Part shown: piece after piece, positions 46,984 to 58,493 of the stretch
How the letters are laid out: every line of letters starts with the position of its first letter
Position numbering within the stretch: position 1 is the first letter of the stretch
Source of the DNA: Rhyacichthys aspro
Taxonomy: Eukaryota; Chordata; Actinopteri; Gobiiformes; Rhyacichthyidae
Assembly: GCA_036850595.1 (NCBI GenBank)
Contig: CM072152.1
Location: 2,313,640-2,377,639 of the forward strand
Direction: 5' to 3'
DNA length: 64,000 nucleotides
Notes under the pieces: generated by a model
The model's input: the letters and a program-made list of their open reading frames with translations, nothing else
The model's database searches: none
What the model was told of the DNA's origin: nothing
Program-made: the position numbers and the translations under genes

Positions 46984-47746
46984 GGGTTGAGCGATAAGGC
47001 AAAATGTCAGAACATGACCCACGCTAAGATTATGATTTAGATTTTGTCACAATTCCCTTATTTTAAACATGTAGTGATGTCTCTTGTTGATTTTGTATTA
47101 TTGCCTATTACAGAGGACTACTAATATTTTTTTTAAGGTGTACTGCAGACTCAGGTCTCTTGGGGTTGGCCCATTCAGTGTTGATACAGTGTTCATGTTG
47201 AACAGTACTCTGTTTGTGGCAGGAGATCTTGTGTTTAGGCTGGACCCAAGTCTGCTTGGCAGTGTGTAGTTATTACAAAGTCTTACCAAAATAAATTACT
47301 AACAAAACAAAAACTGGAAGACACAAGTATTGGTGAGTTTTTCCAAACATTTCATTCTCTCTGTAGACCTCTATAGATTGAGGAAGTACTGCCATCCTTG
47401 TTTATAAACTTTGCTCAGTACAGATTCACTAAGTTTATATTGAATCTTAGTGAATTGAATCTTTTTTCTATTTCACCGTTTTGTGTTCCTTATTGTAATA
47501 ATGATTCATTGCTAGACAGCTGAAAAAGATCAACCTCCAGAATCTCTAATCGACCTATTTGTCATGGATTAAAACGAGAAATGCATTGATATTTTAGTTT
47601 GATGGTAATTACAAATATCCCAGCAGAAGTTTAACAAATTTAAAGTGCAAATTGTCTAATATAATGAAAAATCAAAGCCAAAATAAACATTCATTCATCA
47701 CAATCAAAGAATGAGTCTCTGAATTTCTTTAAGGTCATATTGCCCA
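46984..47746. mobile_element. possible decayed hAT-like element
   Basis: The left end TAGGGTTGAGCGATAAGGC resembles the TAGGGCTGGGCGATATGGC terminus of a common fish element. The right side GGTCATATTGCCCATCC is a partial reverse complement of it (TTGCCCATCC). No target duplication could be matched. Confidence 0.4.
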
Positions 47747-50700
47747 TCCAGACTGACAGCTGAGCAGGGAGTTTTTTGAAATTTGGAATTTTTCTGAAGC
47801 AGGAACCAGTCACTTTGAATGAAGTGTAGCCTACATCACATCTGTAAATGTAAAATGGCAGAAGGTAGAATGTCTCATGAATGAATGGGTCAGGAGGTGG
47901 ACTCTAGCCATAATAACATGTCTCTGATAACAGTGCATTAACCTCCCATCAGTCCTGTTGTGTCTTCATCTCACAAATGGTGGCTTCTGTATTTTGTTTT
48001 CCTGTTGGTTTCCTCTTGTCATTTATCTCTTATCCTTGATCTCTGCCTCTTTCCCACTCCATCTTTTGGCCTCCCATCTCTTCTCCGTGTTCCTCTGCTC
48101 TGCCTCTCTCTTTGAGCTGAGAATGAGCTTGTGAAAAAAAAAGAAAAAAAAAAGAAAATAATAATCCATGTGGTTACCATGGCAACTGCATCCTAGAGCA
48201 GAACCAGTTCTCCTCCACAGAGATGGTGTGCGCGCCAGAACTCTCTATCACATTCTGCACTGGCCTTTTCTTAGATTAAAGCCTCGCTCTGATGTGAATG
48301 GAGACTGAGGGAGGCAGGGCTATCGAGGCTAAAGGCTGGACTCCTTAGAGAAGACTAGTGTTTCGTAAGACTGTAAGTGCACAATCAGCTCCCCTCGGTG
48401 ATGATGAATTATTGTTGCTGGTGGTAGATAACAAAGACAGACATCGTCATTGAACTCAGCACAGAGAAAAGTGTGTTGCGGTTTACAAAACTGAGGCACT
48501 CTCTTCTCGTTTTTACAGGAAGGAGGCAGGACTGGCAAAGGGCACATGGCTAATGGTCCCATACAGGAAATTAATGTGTTTGCAGGTCTCTACTGACATC
48601 ATTCTTTGACATCTATCTCAGTTAATTTGGCAGTTAATCTGATATTACAAGGAGATGCCTTTGTATGGGATCCCATTATGATGATTTATCTTTGGAATAT
48701 GCCATTTATAGTTGTGTTTGTGTGGAAGGGTTGTATTAGCCTTTTCATCACTGGCCTCACACAATTCTTCAGTGTTGTAGTACTCAAGACTGCTCTTGGT
48801 CCTCTTCATACACTGCTACTGTATACTGGATATGGCATTCCCTTTAAACTTAAGACATTAAATTCCCTTAATTTCTTTGTAAGAACCTTCATGAACAAAT
48901 CCCGACATTCCCATTTCCTATATTTATTGCAGTTAGCCAATACACAATGCTGATTGTAGGTAGCAGTTTTGCTTGCCAGCATTTATTTTGGCAACTCAGA
49001 ACAGGATTAAGGTACAGAATAGGGCTGCTTTTCTGTTTTGGGTTTCTAAATCTGTAAATTACATTAATGAACAGTGGAGATGGTTAAGATTAAGATCTGT
49101 TGATATGCAAAAATTTTCAATTGTTTTGCTGGTTGATCTGTTTGTCTCATAATGTCAAATTAGCAAAAAAGCTTAAGAACTCACTATGTGAAGCCCACTC
49201 TGATGACACACAGCTGGGGTTTGAGTTAATTTGACTTCAGTGCACATCAGATGGTGCGTTTGAGAACTACATACTGTATTTGTAATCCTGTGATTCTTTT
49301 TTTAGTGACCTCACTGACTAATCAGTCAACTAGTTACTCAAAATAAATAAAACAGCAGAGGAGAAGACAGAAAGAGACAGGCAATAGAAGCTCAGTTCAT
49401 CAAACTGCTCCAGTGTTGTGGCCTAGAGCAGCAGAGCTCATCTAAAGATGGCTGTACCTAGTATCTCTCTAAGTGTCTCTAACTCTAAACTCGACCTCAG
49501 TTTCATTTTGAATCCCCATTTTCCGTGGATGTGTCATACACTGGTGTTGGTCTCGATACACTCTGGACTTAGTCATGATTTGGTCTTGGTTAGTGTGGTT
49601 AGTGTGTTAGTGTAAGTGTTGCAACAACAGCACTACAAATCTTATGACCTCTTCAGAGTCACAGTTGGGTTTGAAAAGTGGCCATTTTGGGGAAACAAAA
49701 TGTCTGTTCTAAAGCTATTTGAGACTGTTTGTTGCTGTAAACCCAGAGAGTGGAGACAGGTGGCTGTAGCTGGATGTTAAATGAGAAGGTGGAAGTCAGA
49801 CTGGGCACACTGGGTTTAGGCACATCTGTAACTGGCCCAGGTGAGTCAGAATCAACTACCACTGCTTCTGACTTGAGCAAACATGATAAAAAATATGTGT
49901 ATGAGTGTAACTTCGCTTTCTTGGCCATCACAGCTCAATACTTTAGAGTTTTCTTCCACAAATTGTGAGTTTGCCTACCAGCAATACCCATGATTCACTC
50001 CAGTGAGGAGATAAATGGATTTGTGCAGCCCCTGGTTCAGAAAACACAAGTGGAAATGAGACTGTGAGTGGACTGTACTAGGAGCTGAAGTCAGTCCTGT
50101 CAGCACGGTGTGTTTGGGTGTACTGGACGACTGAGACTATACAGAGGAAGGAATATAGCAAATATGGGAAGAGTAGTCAAAGTCTGTGCTCTTGCAAAAG
50201 TGATATTATGCAAGTAGAAGTTGTCAGTAAAATTATTACCTAGTCCAAAAGACTAAAAAAGTGGCCAACATAGATCATAATTACTGAATTCATTTGATTA
50301 GTTGCAGCCATACTTGAGGAACAAATTATTTTAGGAAAGTACTACTCTGGATTTAGCTTGACATATTTATTAATCACACATGCTACTCATCATTCTATAA
50401 AAGTTACAAGAGGAAGTATTTGAAAGTGTTATATGAGTAAAAGTAACATGTTATCGTCCAAAATGAGCTCAAGTAAAAAAAAAAAGTACTTTAGAAAAGC
50501 TGACTACATTGTATTTACCCTTTAATAGCTTACTCAAATAGATGTAATTACCGGTAAGTCAGTAGTTAGTGTATAATATTGCCCTTGTAGTGTTGGGGTG
50601 GTTAGGGATCAGATTCATTTAACCACAAGCAGCACTGGAGTCTGGAGAGCTCTGTTTCTCTGCTGAAGCAGCATGAACACCTCGTGCTTCTGCTGTGGTC

Positions 50701-51949
50701 ATCCGTCATGATCGCCCACAACCCCGCAGTGCATTATGTGCCTGTTATTTGCTGCTTGTGGGCGCAGAAAGACCTCCAGGGTCATATGGAGAGCACCTTA
50801 TACACAAGGTCCTCCTGGAAGTGTCAGGGGAGCTCTGTAAGATGCAGGGTTGTTCCTTTATGCTGTGTGGAGCAGATCTGGTCCCACTGAGGATATGTAT
50901 GCATTATGTGCCACATCTTTTCTTCATCACAGGTCACGCTCGAACATGTTCCAGGGTCATAAGCATCCTCTTCACGGAGGGCTATATCTCAAGTGATTGT
51001 AAAAATCCCCCTTAGTTCACAATGCTACAAAGGATCACCCATACTAAAGGACAGTACAGGAAAAAAATGAATAAATAAAAAATATGAAAAAATACAAGTT
51101 GTAGGAGACATATTGAGGCACTTGAACATGCTTCATATGTGAACAGAGAGGGAGATACATGTATGTAATATCAATAACCTTACAGTATGAGAACACTAGC
51201 TACAGGGGAGTGTGTGGAGAGACTGGACCATTCCATTAACAACACACAGGATTTTTTCCAGTTTATATTGTTTGTTGAGAGTGGAGGTCAAATCTATAGG
51301 CTCATCTGTACACTGCTCCACCCTGAGGTGCACAATTTTCTCAATCCACAATTCGAAATAGATCCGTGGCATTGAGTGATGTGGGGTTGGGTGTGAGGGT
51401 CACGTAGAAAATAATGGGGGAGGATTTTGAGGGATAGGGTGGTGCATACAGTATAAATTGGCCTTTAGTGTCCTCCATGCTTGTTTACTGCATCTATGGT
51501 GTACTGCAGGATAATGTCATGAAAATGTTGATAAAGTAGTCTGTTCTTTTGAGGATGTGTCTTTAGGTTTACAGTCATGAGTCCACATAAGAACTGGGTG
51601 CTGAATCACTCATGGCTACCAGTGACTCAGTGAATGAAGTTGCATATTCGTGTTTGTCCTGTTTATATTTGCTATATTTTAAGCTTCTATAAGTAAATGT
51701 TTCCCAGAGTGTTTCTTTATTGGATCTGTTAGATTTGTAACCCAACTGGTCTTTGATTTTCTGTATTGATTTGGTCTTTTTGCAAGTTAAATTGTTTTTA
51801 CCATAATTTCTTCCTTTTTATTTCAATGCAATGTGTGTGTATTTTTACATCATGGTTTTGTTTCTTTTTATTGTCTTTTTTTTTAAATCTTTGGATAAAG
51901 TCATTCCTTTCTCTGTTGTTTTTTTATTATTATTTATATTCAATGTGGA
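47747..51949. other. non-coding stretch upstream of the gene exons
   Basis: Contains a perfect RFX X-box (48,173-48,186) next to a GC-balanced block, degenerate GTTAGTGT tandem words at about 49,590-49,618, and an old GAGTAAAAGTAAC-type repeat scrap near 50,430. Open frames (for example 48,606-48,953) lack domains. Confidence 0.45.
48173..48186. promoter_or_regulatory. RFX X-box motif
   Basis: GTTACCATGGCAAC fits the RFX consensus GTNRCC-(0-3N)-RGYAAC at every fixed position, with spacer AT. It lies 4.7 kb upstream of the first recognised epb41l1 exon. RFX factors act in ciliated and neural cells. Function here is inferred only from the motif. Confidence 0.5.
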
Positions 51950-51974
51950 CAGTTTTCTTAATATTTGAAATTTT

Positions 51975-52048
51975 TGTCGACCCGATTCAGATCTTTGGAA
52001 GCCCAATTTTGTGGGTCCTGGCCCAGTGTTTGGGAACCACTGGTATAA
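51975..52048 (-). mobile_element. right end of a hAT-like element
   Basis: Read on the - strand: CCAGTGGTTCCCAAACACTG then GGCCAGGACCCACAAAATTG. This is the same terminus type as at 11,703, in the opposite orientation. The matching left end was not found nearby. Confidence 0.6.
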
Positions 52049-52832
52049 GTGGCAACAGTGTGGTTAGCCCATGAACCATATGCTGCTGAATGTAGGGAGC
52101 ATTTACTAAGACTTAGAACAGCAGCGAATATACAACACTGCACAAGATGCCACCGCTTTTTGTGTATCACATTTACCTTATACATGAGAAATTATTTTTT
52201 TCTGGGTTGGTTACAGAAATGATACTCTTCAGGCTTGTTTATTTAGTAGTCTGTCTAATTTAATGGCCAATATCAAATTATATAGCTGTAAGTACAGAAT
52301 ATATGATGCATTAACCACTTGATAAATGATGGGTTTATCCACGCTAACATGGAAGTTGATATAATGTGACGGCTGTTTTTATTTTAAACAGCTAAATTAA
52401 TTTCATTGAACTTGTTGCATGAGTTTTTTTTTATCTTTGAGTGAAAGGCTCTATGCAGCAGTTTAAAGTATGAATATTTTCTCCTGGATGAGTGACAGTG
52501 CTCTTGTTCATCTCTTGCTCTAACACCTTGGCTGTAATGAAGTGCTCTGTTAAAATCCCCTGTAGAACCTGTGGCTTAATTCACTCAAACTTTTTTTAAA
52601 TTTTTTTTATTTTTATTCTGATAGTCATTCCTGTGCTGGCGCTTGTCAGCTTGTCTCACTTAAATAGATGATTATTATCTGGCAGAGTGAGGGATTTTAT
52701 AATGAAAGCAAATGTCCCTGATGGCAAGGTGAATAATGTCTGTTGTACTAAGTGACTATGCCTCAGAATTGTAATGGAAGTGTAACCGAGCTGTGATAGT
52801 TTCAAAACATTTTTTCTGTTATTTGTTTTCAG
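52049..52832 (+). other. non-coding stretch up to the first recognised exon
   Basis: It ends in the polypyrimidine tract and AG acceptor of the first recognised exon, so it should be intronic if an upstream exon exists. T-rich runs are at 52,590-52,612. Nothing else is recognised. Confidence 0.5.
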
Positions 52833-52968
52833 GTTGGTGTTACTTTCCTGAAGCGACAGAGAGGTCCCAGACGAGAGCTGACGGTACATGATTTAGGAGC
52901 CCTCCCAGCAACAGGGGGCAGCAGCAGACATGCACGACTCCACCTCTGACAGCAGGATGGCCAAACAG
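52833..52968 (+). CDS. epb41l1: epb41l1-like gene, first recognised exon (5' UTR plus 13 codons)
   Basis: The exon follows a pyrimidine-rich acceptor (TTTGTTTTCAG) and ends at CAG before GTCAGA. The likely start is the ATG at 52930, which opens MHDSTSDSRMAKQ and ends in phase 0, matching the next exon. An in-frame TAG at 52894-52896 lies upstream, so no longer N-terminus in this frame is possible within the exon; a two-codon upstream ORF (ATG at 52888) ends at that TAG. Bases 52833-52929 would be 5' UTR, and the acceptor implies at least one further upstream non-coding exon that I could not find. A second GT nine bases downstream (52978) gives an in-frame alternative donor. These 13 residues are not strongly family-specific. 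Mammalian 4.1 genes vary most here, so the start is an inference from splicing phase and position. Confidence 0.6.
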
Positions 52969-53763
52969 GTCAGACAGGTGTAACATCTATTAATGAAGTA
53001 TTGTTTTAACAGCCCATTACAGGCTCACTAAAGTGGTAAATGTTGGTCCAGACGCTGTGAATAAATCAAAATGGTCAGCGCTGCCTTTTTAAATCAGGCG
53101 TACAGGTGATGAAGATGACACTGATTACACAGGACATTAATAATTACTTGTGATTGGTGTAGTGTTCTGTGGACTCGACTCTCACTGCTCTCTAGATGTG
53201 CAAATGTAGTAATCTGTATCAACACAAAGGGCTTCACACACATATTTATCTTGCGCCACAGCTAGCTCTTTTGGAGATGGAGGCAATATGATTTCTTGCA
53301 AACTGCAGCTGATTTGGGCCAATGGTAGGGCACTAAAATGATAGTATCATAAGTCCTCCTGCCAATTCTACCAGTGGACACTTGTGGAATTTCAGCAAAA
53401 AAATAATGGTTAATCATGTATTTTTAAATAATCTTTAAAGCATTAAAATAATTCAATAACATATAAATTCATATCATAATGAATGACAGGCTTATAGCAC
53501 CATGTAAATTAACTTCTATGTAACACAGACTTTTAATGTCTTAGACAAATGTGTTTTCACTAGCCTGACTCGCAGCTATACATAAAGTAAAATCCAAATT
53601 TCTTTGCTCCTGTCCAATGTTCGAAGTGGGGCTATACTTAAACTATGCGATAACTATCTGAACTATCTGACACTCTTTAGACACTCCTATCTAAAACTTT
53701 AAACTGTTCTGTAGATTTAAATGAGCGTGTATATCATTCTTCACTTCTCTGTTCCATGTGTAG
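52969..53763 (+). other. epb41l1 intron 1 of the recognised model (795 bp)
   Basis: The intron runs from the GTCAGA donor to the TGTAG acceptor. Bases around 53,360-53,405 resemble a dispersed repeat also seen near 1,380-1,420 (both contain CACTTGTGG next to CAGTGGACA or CAGTTGACA). A run resembling another old repeat (TAGCCTGACTCGCAGC) is at about 53,563. No other coding signal was found. Confidence 0.7.
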
Positions 53764-53931
53764 GAGCAGAATTCTAAGTATCAGGATGAACAAAAAGACA
53801 CAGACGACATGTCGGAGAAGACATCTCCGAACAAGAACCTCAAGTCTCCACAAAAGGGCTCCAAACGCATCAAGACAGCCCCCTTCAAAGTGGCTCTGCT
53901 GGACTCCTCCGAGTTTGAAGGAGAGATTGAG
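53764..53931 (+). CDS. epb41l1: epb41l1-like gene, exon with linker and start of FERM domain
   Basis: This 56-codon exon is bounded by TGTAG and GTATGC, phase 0 at both ends. The first ~35 residues are charged linker with a KTSPNKNLKSPQKGSK run, which aligns with the serine/lysine linker before the FERM domain in vertebrate EPB41L1. From about residue 40, TAPFKVALLDSSEFEGEIE matches the first beta strands of the F1 (ubiquitin-like) lobe, where 4.1 proteins carry V-LLD-SE-E. FERM lobes of 4.1 proteins bind membrane partners such as glycophorin C/CD44-type tails and p55-type scaffolds at the cell cortex; 4.1N is the neuronal-enriched member. The family assignment is strong. The paralogue call rests on this exon plus the next three. 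Confidence 0.85.
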
Positions 53932-55154
53932 GTATGCAAATCAGTTTGTTGTAACGCCTTTTTAGAATGAGTTTTAGAATGAGTTTAACATGCTTTGAGC
54001 AAGCAGCTGTAAAATACCATCCCTTTGTTCCCTTTGTTGTCTACTTCCTCTGTGGGCAGTTTTATGTTGTAAAGCTGTTCTGAGCGGATAAAAGGGTGAA
54101 GAGAATGAAGGGCTGCGCGTCGTGCTGAGGGCTCACCAAAGCAATGTTACACTCTTCTGTAATTCACCCAGAGGCGCAGAGAGCAGCGCGTCATAATCTT
54201 CATTCTGCATCACATATGAGCTGCTATTGTTATCACTCCAGCAATGTCAAAGGACATTTCTTACTCAGTAGGTTTACGTGAAGCTTGAGAAATTCACACT
54301 TCTGCCTCAGTCCAACTATAACCGATATTATAAACTACTCGTTACTCCATTTGGTGGCAGTAATTTGAAAGTAATAACTCAGCACAGCTACCAACCGCCC
54401 CAGGTGTGTGGTGTGGTGCACCAGCGCTTGGTGTGGTACCTAAATTCCCCGTTGTGGAATCAACAAGGGTTTCAATTCAATTTAAAAGAATCAATGTTTA
54501 CTTTGTAAATAAGCGAGTGTATTGGCATTTAGCCAGTAAGTTTAACGTTCACTATTTTCTATTTTTGACAAAGGCTAAATTCTGTTACATGAATGCAGCA
54601 TTAGTGGGGACACAGAAGTTTGATTCACTCCTGTTCATGTAAACTTGGACACAGTGAGAAATCCAACTAAGAGTACTTAATTAAGCTATGAGCATCATCA
54701 TCAGAGTACGTTCTGCAGGTAAATGCACTGACTGTTTGGGGAATTCATGCATTAACGGTTCAAAGCTAATGTTTGCCATGTATGCATGCTCTCATTTTCC
54801 AACAACATTATTCAGAGGATAATGGATTGGTCACATTTCTGTTTGCTCCGTAACCAAGGTGACAAGGTGTTTCTGTTGCTGTCAGAGTGAGGAAAGAGCA
54901 TCTGAAAAGTTTAGTGCGGTATTCAGACCCTAGACCCTAATGAAGAGAACTCCACTCAGCTGTGAGAGAAAGGGCCGCTATCGCTGGACTGACACAATAT
55001 GAAACACATCAAAGGAACAAAGCATTAGCTAAAAGGTTATGATTAGTCAGGTAAGAGTGATGTAGGTGGAAATAGCTTTAATGGGTGGCATTCAGACCCT
55101 GAAAATGAATAGGTCTGGCTGGACAGGTTATTCACTGACGAAATATAACGTATG

Positions 55155-55159
<5 letters not shown>

Positions 55160-55232
<73 letters not shown>
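55160..55232. repeat. compound (TA)n-(CA)n microsatellite
   Basis: A TA run (55,160-55,195) joins directly to a CA run (55,196-55,232), inside intron 2. The pattern suggests a CA tract with a TA expansion at one end. Confidence 0.97.
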
Positions 55233-55234
<2 letters not shown>

Positions 55235-57663
55235 GCTTTTCTATGTAGTTCTAGGCACAGTGTATTGAGTAGCTGCTTAGAACATGAATGTGGGAAAGAG
55301 CAAGAGTACAAGATTTGTACATCCTTTTCCCTAAAATGTGCTGTGTTGCTGAAACTGAATCATGTCTTACGATCTTTGAAAATCTAAATTACTTATTCAT
55401 ACTTCACCTCCAGTCTTCATCCAGAGGGGCTGTATGAATAAGCACCAGAGGTAGGATTGTTTGTGAAATTTATTATCCAACTGGCACTGTGAGTAGAAAG
55501 AATACTCTCAGCAGCTTGTTTGTACTTTACTTTTTACTGTTTGAGTATGTTTAACTATATATCTATCAACAGTAATAGTGCATTATCCACTTTGTCTTGT
55601 GAACACTTAGACTTTAGCCATGGTAGTTACACGTCATACCCCACTCCCATATGCCCTAGGATTACAAGTATCTGTCAATGAGTCTGTACCTGAGATGTTA
55701 AATCAGGCTGGAGTCTGGGCCAATCATTGTGGAGCTTCTTTATTCTGTAGTCCGCCTCGGCACTGCTTCAACAACCCTCAGCTGATGCACACACTGACAT
55801 CACACACTAAATACTGAAAAGGCAGCATTTGCATTTGAGTGTCATCACCTTTAAAAAAGATTCATTGAGATATTTCCTGAGTGTGTGAAGCAGATGGAAA
55901 GTTTCAATGACTTCAAACTTTTCAGTGAACTTTTGTGAACCTTTCATTGTAGGAAAATCGTGAAATAGTTCATGAGCTTAAAAATATGTACTACTTTAAC
56001 AGAAAATTGTTGCTGCTGACAGAACTGCTATGATTGGGCAGTTTTGAAACCTGTCTTTGGAATAATGTAACCTGTGCAGTGTTTTAAAGTAAATAATGTT
56101 ATGTTCAACATTTATTAACCATGTATGTATACTTCTTAAACATTCATCTGAGGCATCATGAGTCCTTCCACATCAGTCTGTGCTTGTCCAAGATTATAAA
56201 GTCCATGTTGTTTTGGCTTATAAATCACTTTGCCTAATTGATGCAGGATGTCTGTTGAAAGCCTGACTTGGGCACTGCTGGTTAACAGGGAAATTAGTTA
56301 TTATTGCACACCAGGTGCACCCAAGGAGAAAATAGAAGAGGAGTGTTTCTCTGAAAAGGCCTTAGGACACATGTGAGAGGTGAGCTGTGGGAGGAGGTGC
56401 TGGAGTGTGGAATGCTCCACGTGCACCAATCCCTCATCGAGAAAACGCAACAGAAAATACCTCTGGGCTTTTTACCGCTGCAACAACAGTCTGCATTGTG
56501 ATCTGACAGACAGTAAATATAGTGAGCTTACACTCCTCTGGCTGTCATTTTCACAGGACTGAAGTCAGCACTATTTTAAGAAGTTCTTAAGCAACACTAT
56601 ATATACTATATACTTTTCAGGATTCACACTCAGACTCCATCTGTAACTACACTGCTGCAAATGTAGATGGGATTGTTTTGTCTCAGTGTGCATCTTCTAG
56701 CATAGATAAGACGTGTGGAAAAGTGTGCCACATCATTTGGAGTCACATAGTGTATTAACTGTTCAGTCTATTGTTATATGTCAATAAAAGAGGAGCTATT
56801 CTGTCAGACCAACTGTTATATTATAATCAATCTAGTACAACTAAATCTATGTAATGCACATTTCCAAAAAGTCCTAGCTAAACCTGAATCAATGAAGAGC
56901 CATAGAGAAGTTATGCCCTTTAATTCATCTAATTCATGTATTAGCCACTTCAGTTATTTGAAGCTCCCATGTAGGAGCCTCTCCTCCTATGATGATACCT
57001 CCAGCACCTTTTCCTCTTGATTCCACTGCCTGATACATTCACTAAGTACTTTATCCGTCGGGTCCATTTTCCTGATGTATTCCAGGAGCTTGGATGTTTC
57101 ATCCTGGATAGTGGTTCAGACACTCACTAGTCCTCTGCCTCCTTCATTGCGCATAGTGTACAGTCTCAGGGTGCTGGATTTGGGGTGGAACCCTCCATGC
57201 ATGGTGAGGAGCTTCCGTGTTTTCACATCTGTGGTCTGTATCTCCTCCTTTGGCCAGCTTATTATTACAGCAGGGTATGATCACTGGCAGGGCATAGCTG
57301 TTAATTGCCCGGACCTTGTTTTTGCCATTGAGCTCACTCCTTAGGACTTGCCTTACTGTATATATATATATATATTGTCAGCCACGTGCATTCCATTACG
57401 TTTCTCAGCCTTGCTACTTTCTTTGCACAACAATTTTCTTGTGATAATAACCTCATTGTTCAGGTGATCTTTAAGGCTTTGTTCAGACTTGTCGGCTTTG
57501 GTTAAAACAAACTGTGGTATGATTGCTCTGTCAGTGTTGTGCACCAAACTTGGACTGAGATTCCTTGATAAGGTGGGATATGGTCTACTGTCAACTGAAC
57601 TGGACCTCTAAATTGACCAAAAACATGAAGAGTGTAAGAAAAATCACATGACTAACCATTTTA

Positions 57664-57810
57664 TGTCAACTTTATTTGTAAAGCATTTCAAAAATGATGC
57701 AAATGAGCAATAAAAGAAAACACAAGCTAAACATAGACATAAAACACAGATTAAAAAACATAAAAGCCTAAACTATGAATGACCTTTATTAAAAGCAAAA
57801 AGGCACTTAG
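57664..57810. repeat. possible tail of a dispersed fish repeat
   Basis: CTTTATTTGTAAAGCATTTC then CATAAAACACAGATTAAAAA and CTTTATTAAAAGCAAAAAGG resembles a fish repeat whose related segment may occur at 6,180-6,360. The class is not determined. Confidence 0.35.
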
Positions 57811-58479
57811 GAATATAAGCAACAGATGGATAAAAAAGTGAACATTCCACACTGTGTTAAAAGCCAATCAGAAAAAAACTCCAGTGTAAAGAGATGACAT
57901 GTGACAAAGGCATGTAGAACAGTGTCAAAAGTCACACACAAGGACAGCGTTCTCTTCGCTAAAATGTAGATTTTAGAGAGGATGCCGCCAGCTGCAGCAA
58001 ACTGAAATCACTGTGTCCCTAAAAGTCACCACTTTTTAAATATAAAAATAAAATGAACAACAAAACTAAGTAACTTATTATTGCTTAAGGAAGACTAATG
58101 TAAATTTTGACATCCAGACTGGCCAGACCCATTGACTTGCTCGACTGCGCCTGGACAAACCTGCCAGAGCTGTAGACAAGACAAAAGACAAATAATATTT
58201 CCGTCAAACTGCTTCATGTCAGTTGCATTGTTTCCACAGTGATTCTACAACGGACAGTTTAATTGCTCCGGAGCCTTAAACAATGCTGCTGTAATGATGC
58301 TGCTGTTTGAGTCAGACACTGATGGTTTACTCGCTCAGTTCCTCCTCGCTGAGATGACTTCTTTAATTGCTGCACCTGCACCACTCTTAAAGTCATTATT
58401 AGTCAAAGGAAACTATTTTTCAAGTTCACAGCCTTGAGGAAGAGAAGAAATAAGACATGAGAGGCAAAATACTCTGTGT

Positions 58480-58493
58480 GTTTCCATGGCAAC
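58480..58493. promoter_or_regulatory. near-consensus X-box palindrome
   Basis: GTTTCCATGGCAAC differs from the RFX X-box by one fixed position. It shares CCATGGCAAC with the perfect site at 48,173. It lies in intron 2. Confidence 0.25.

Noticed and set aside
48606..48953. 115-codon hydrophobic open frame
   Set aside because: No homologous motif recognised; AT-rich composition readily gives such frames.
54278..54642. Extra exon between exons 2 and 3 of the 4.1 gene
   Set aside because: The open frames show no FERM sequence, and the joined exons already give an unbroken F1 lobe without them.
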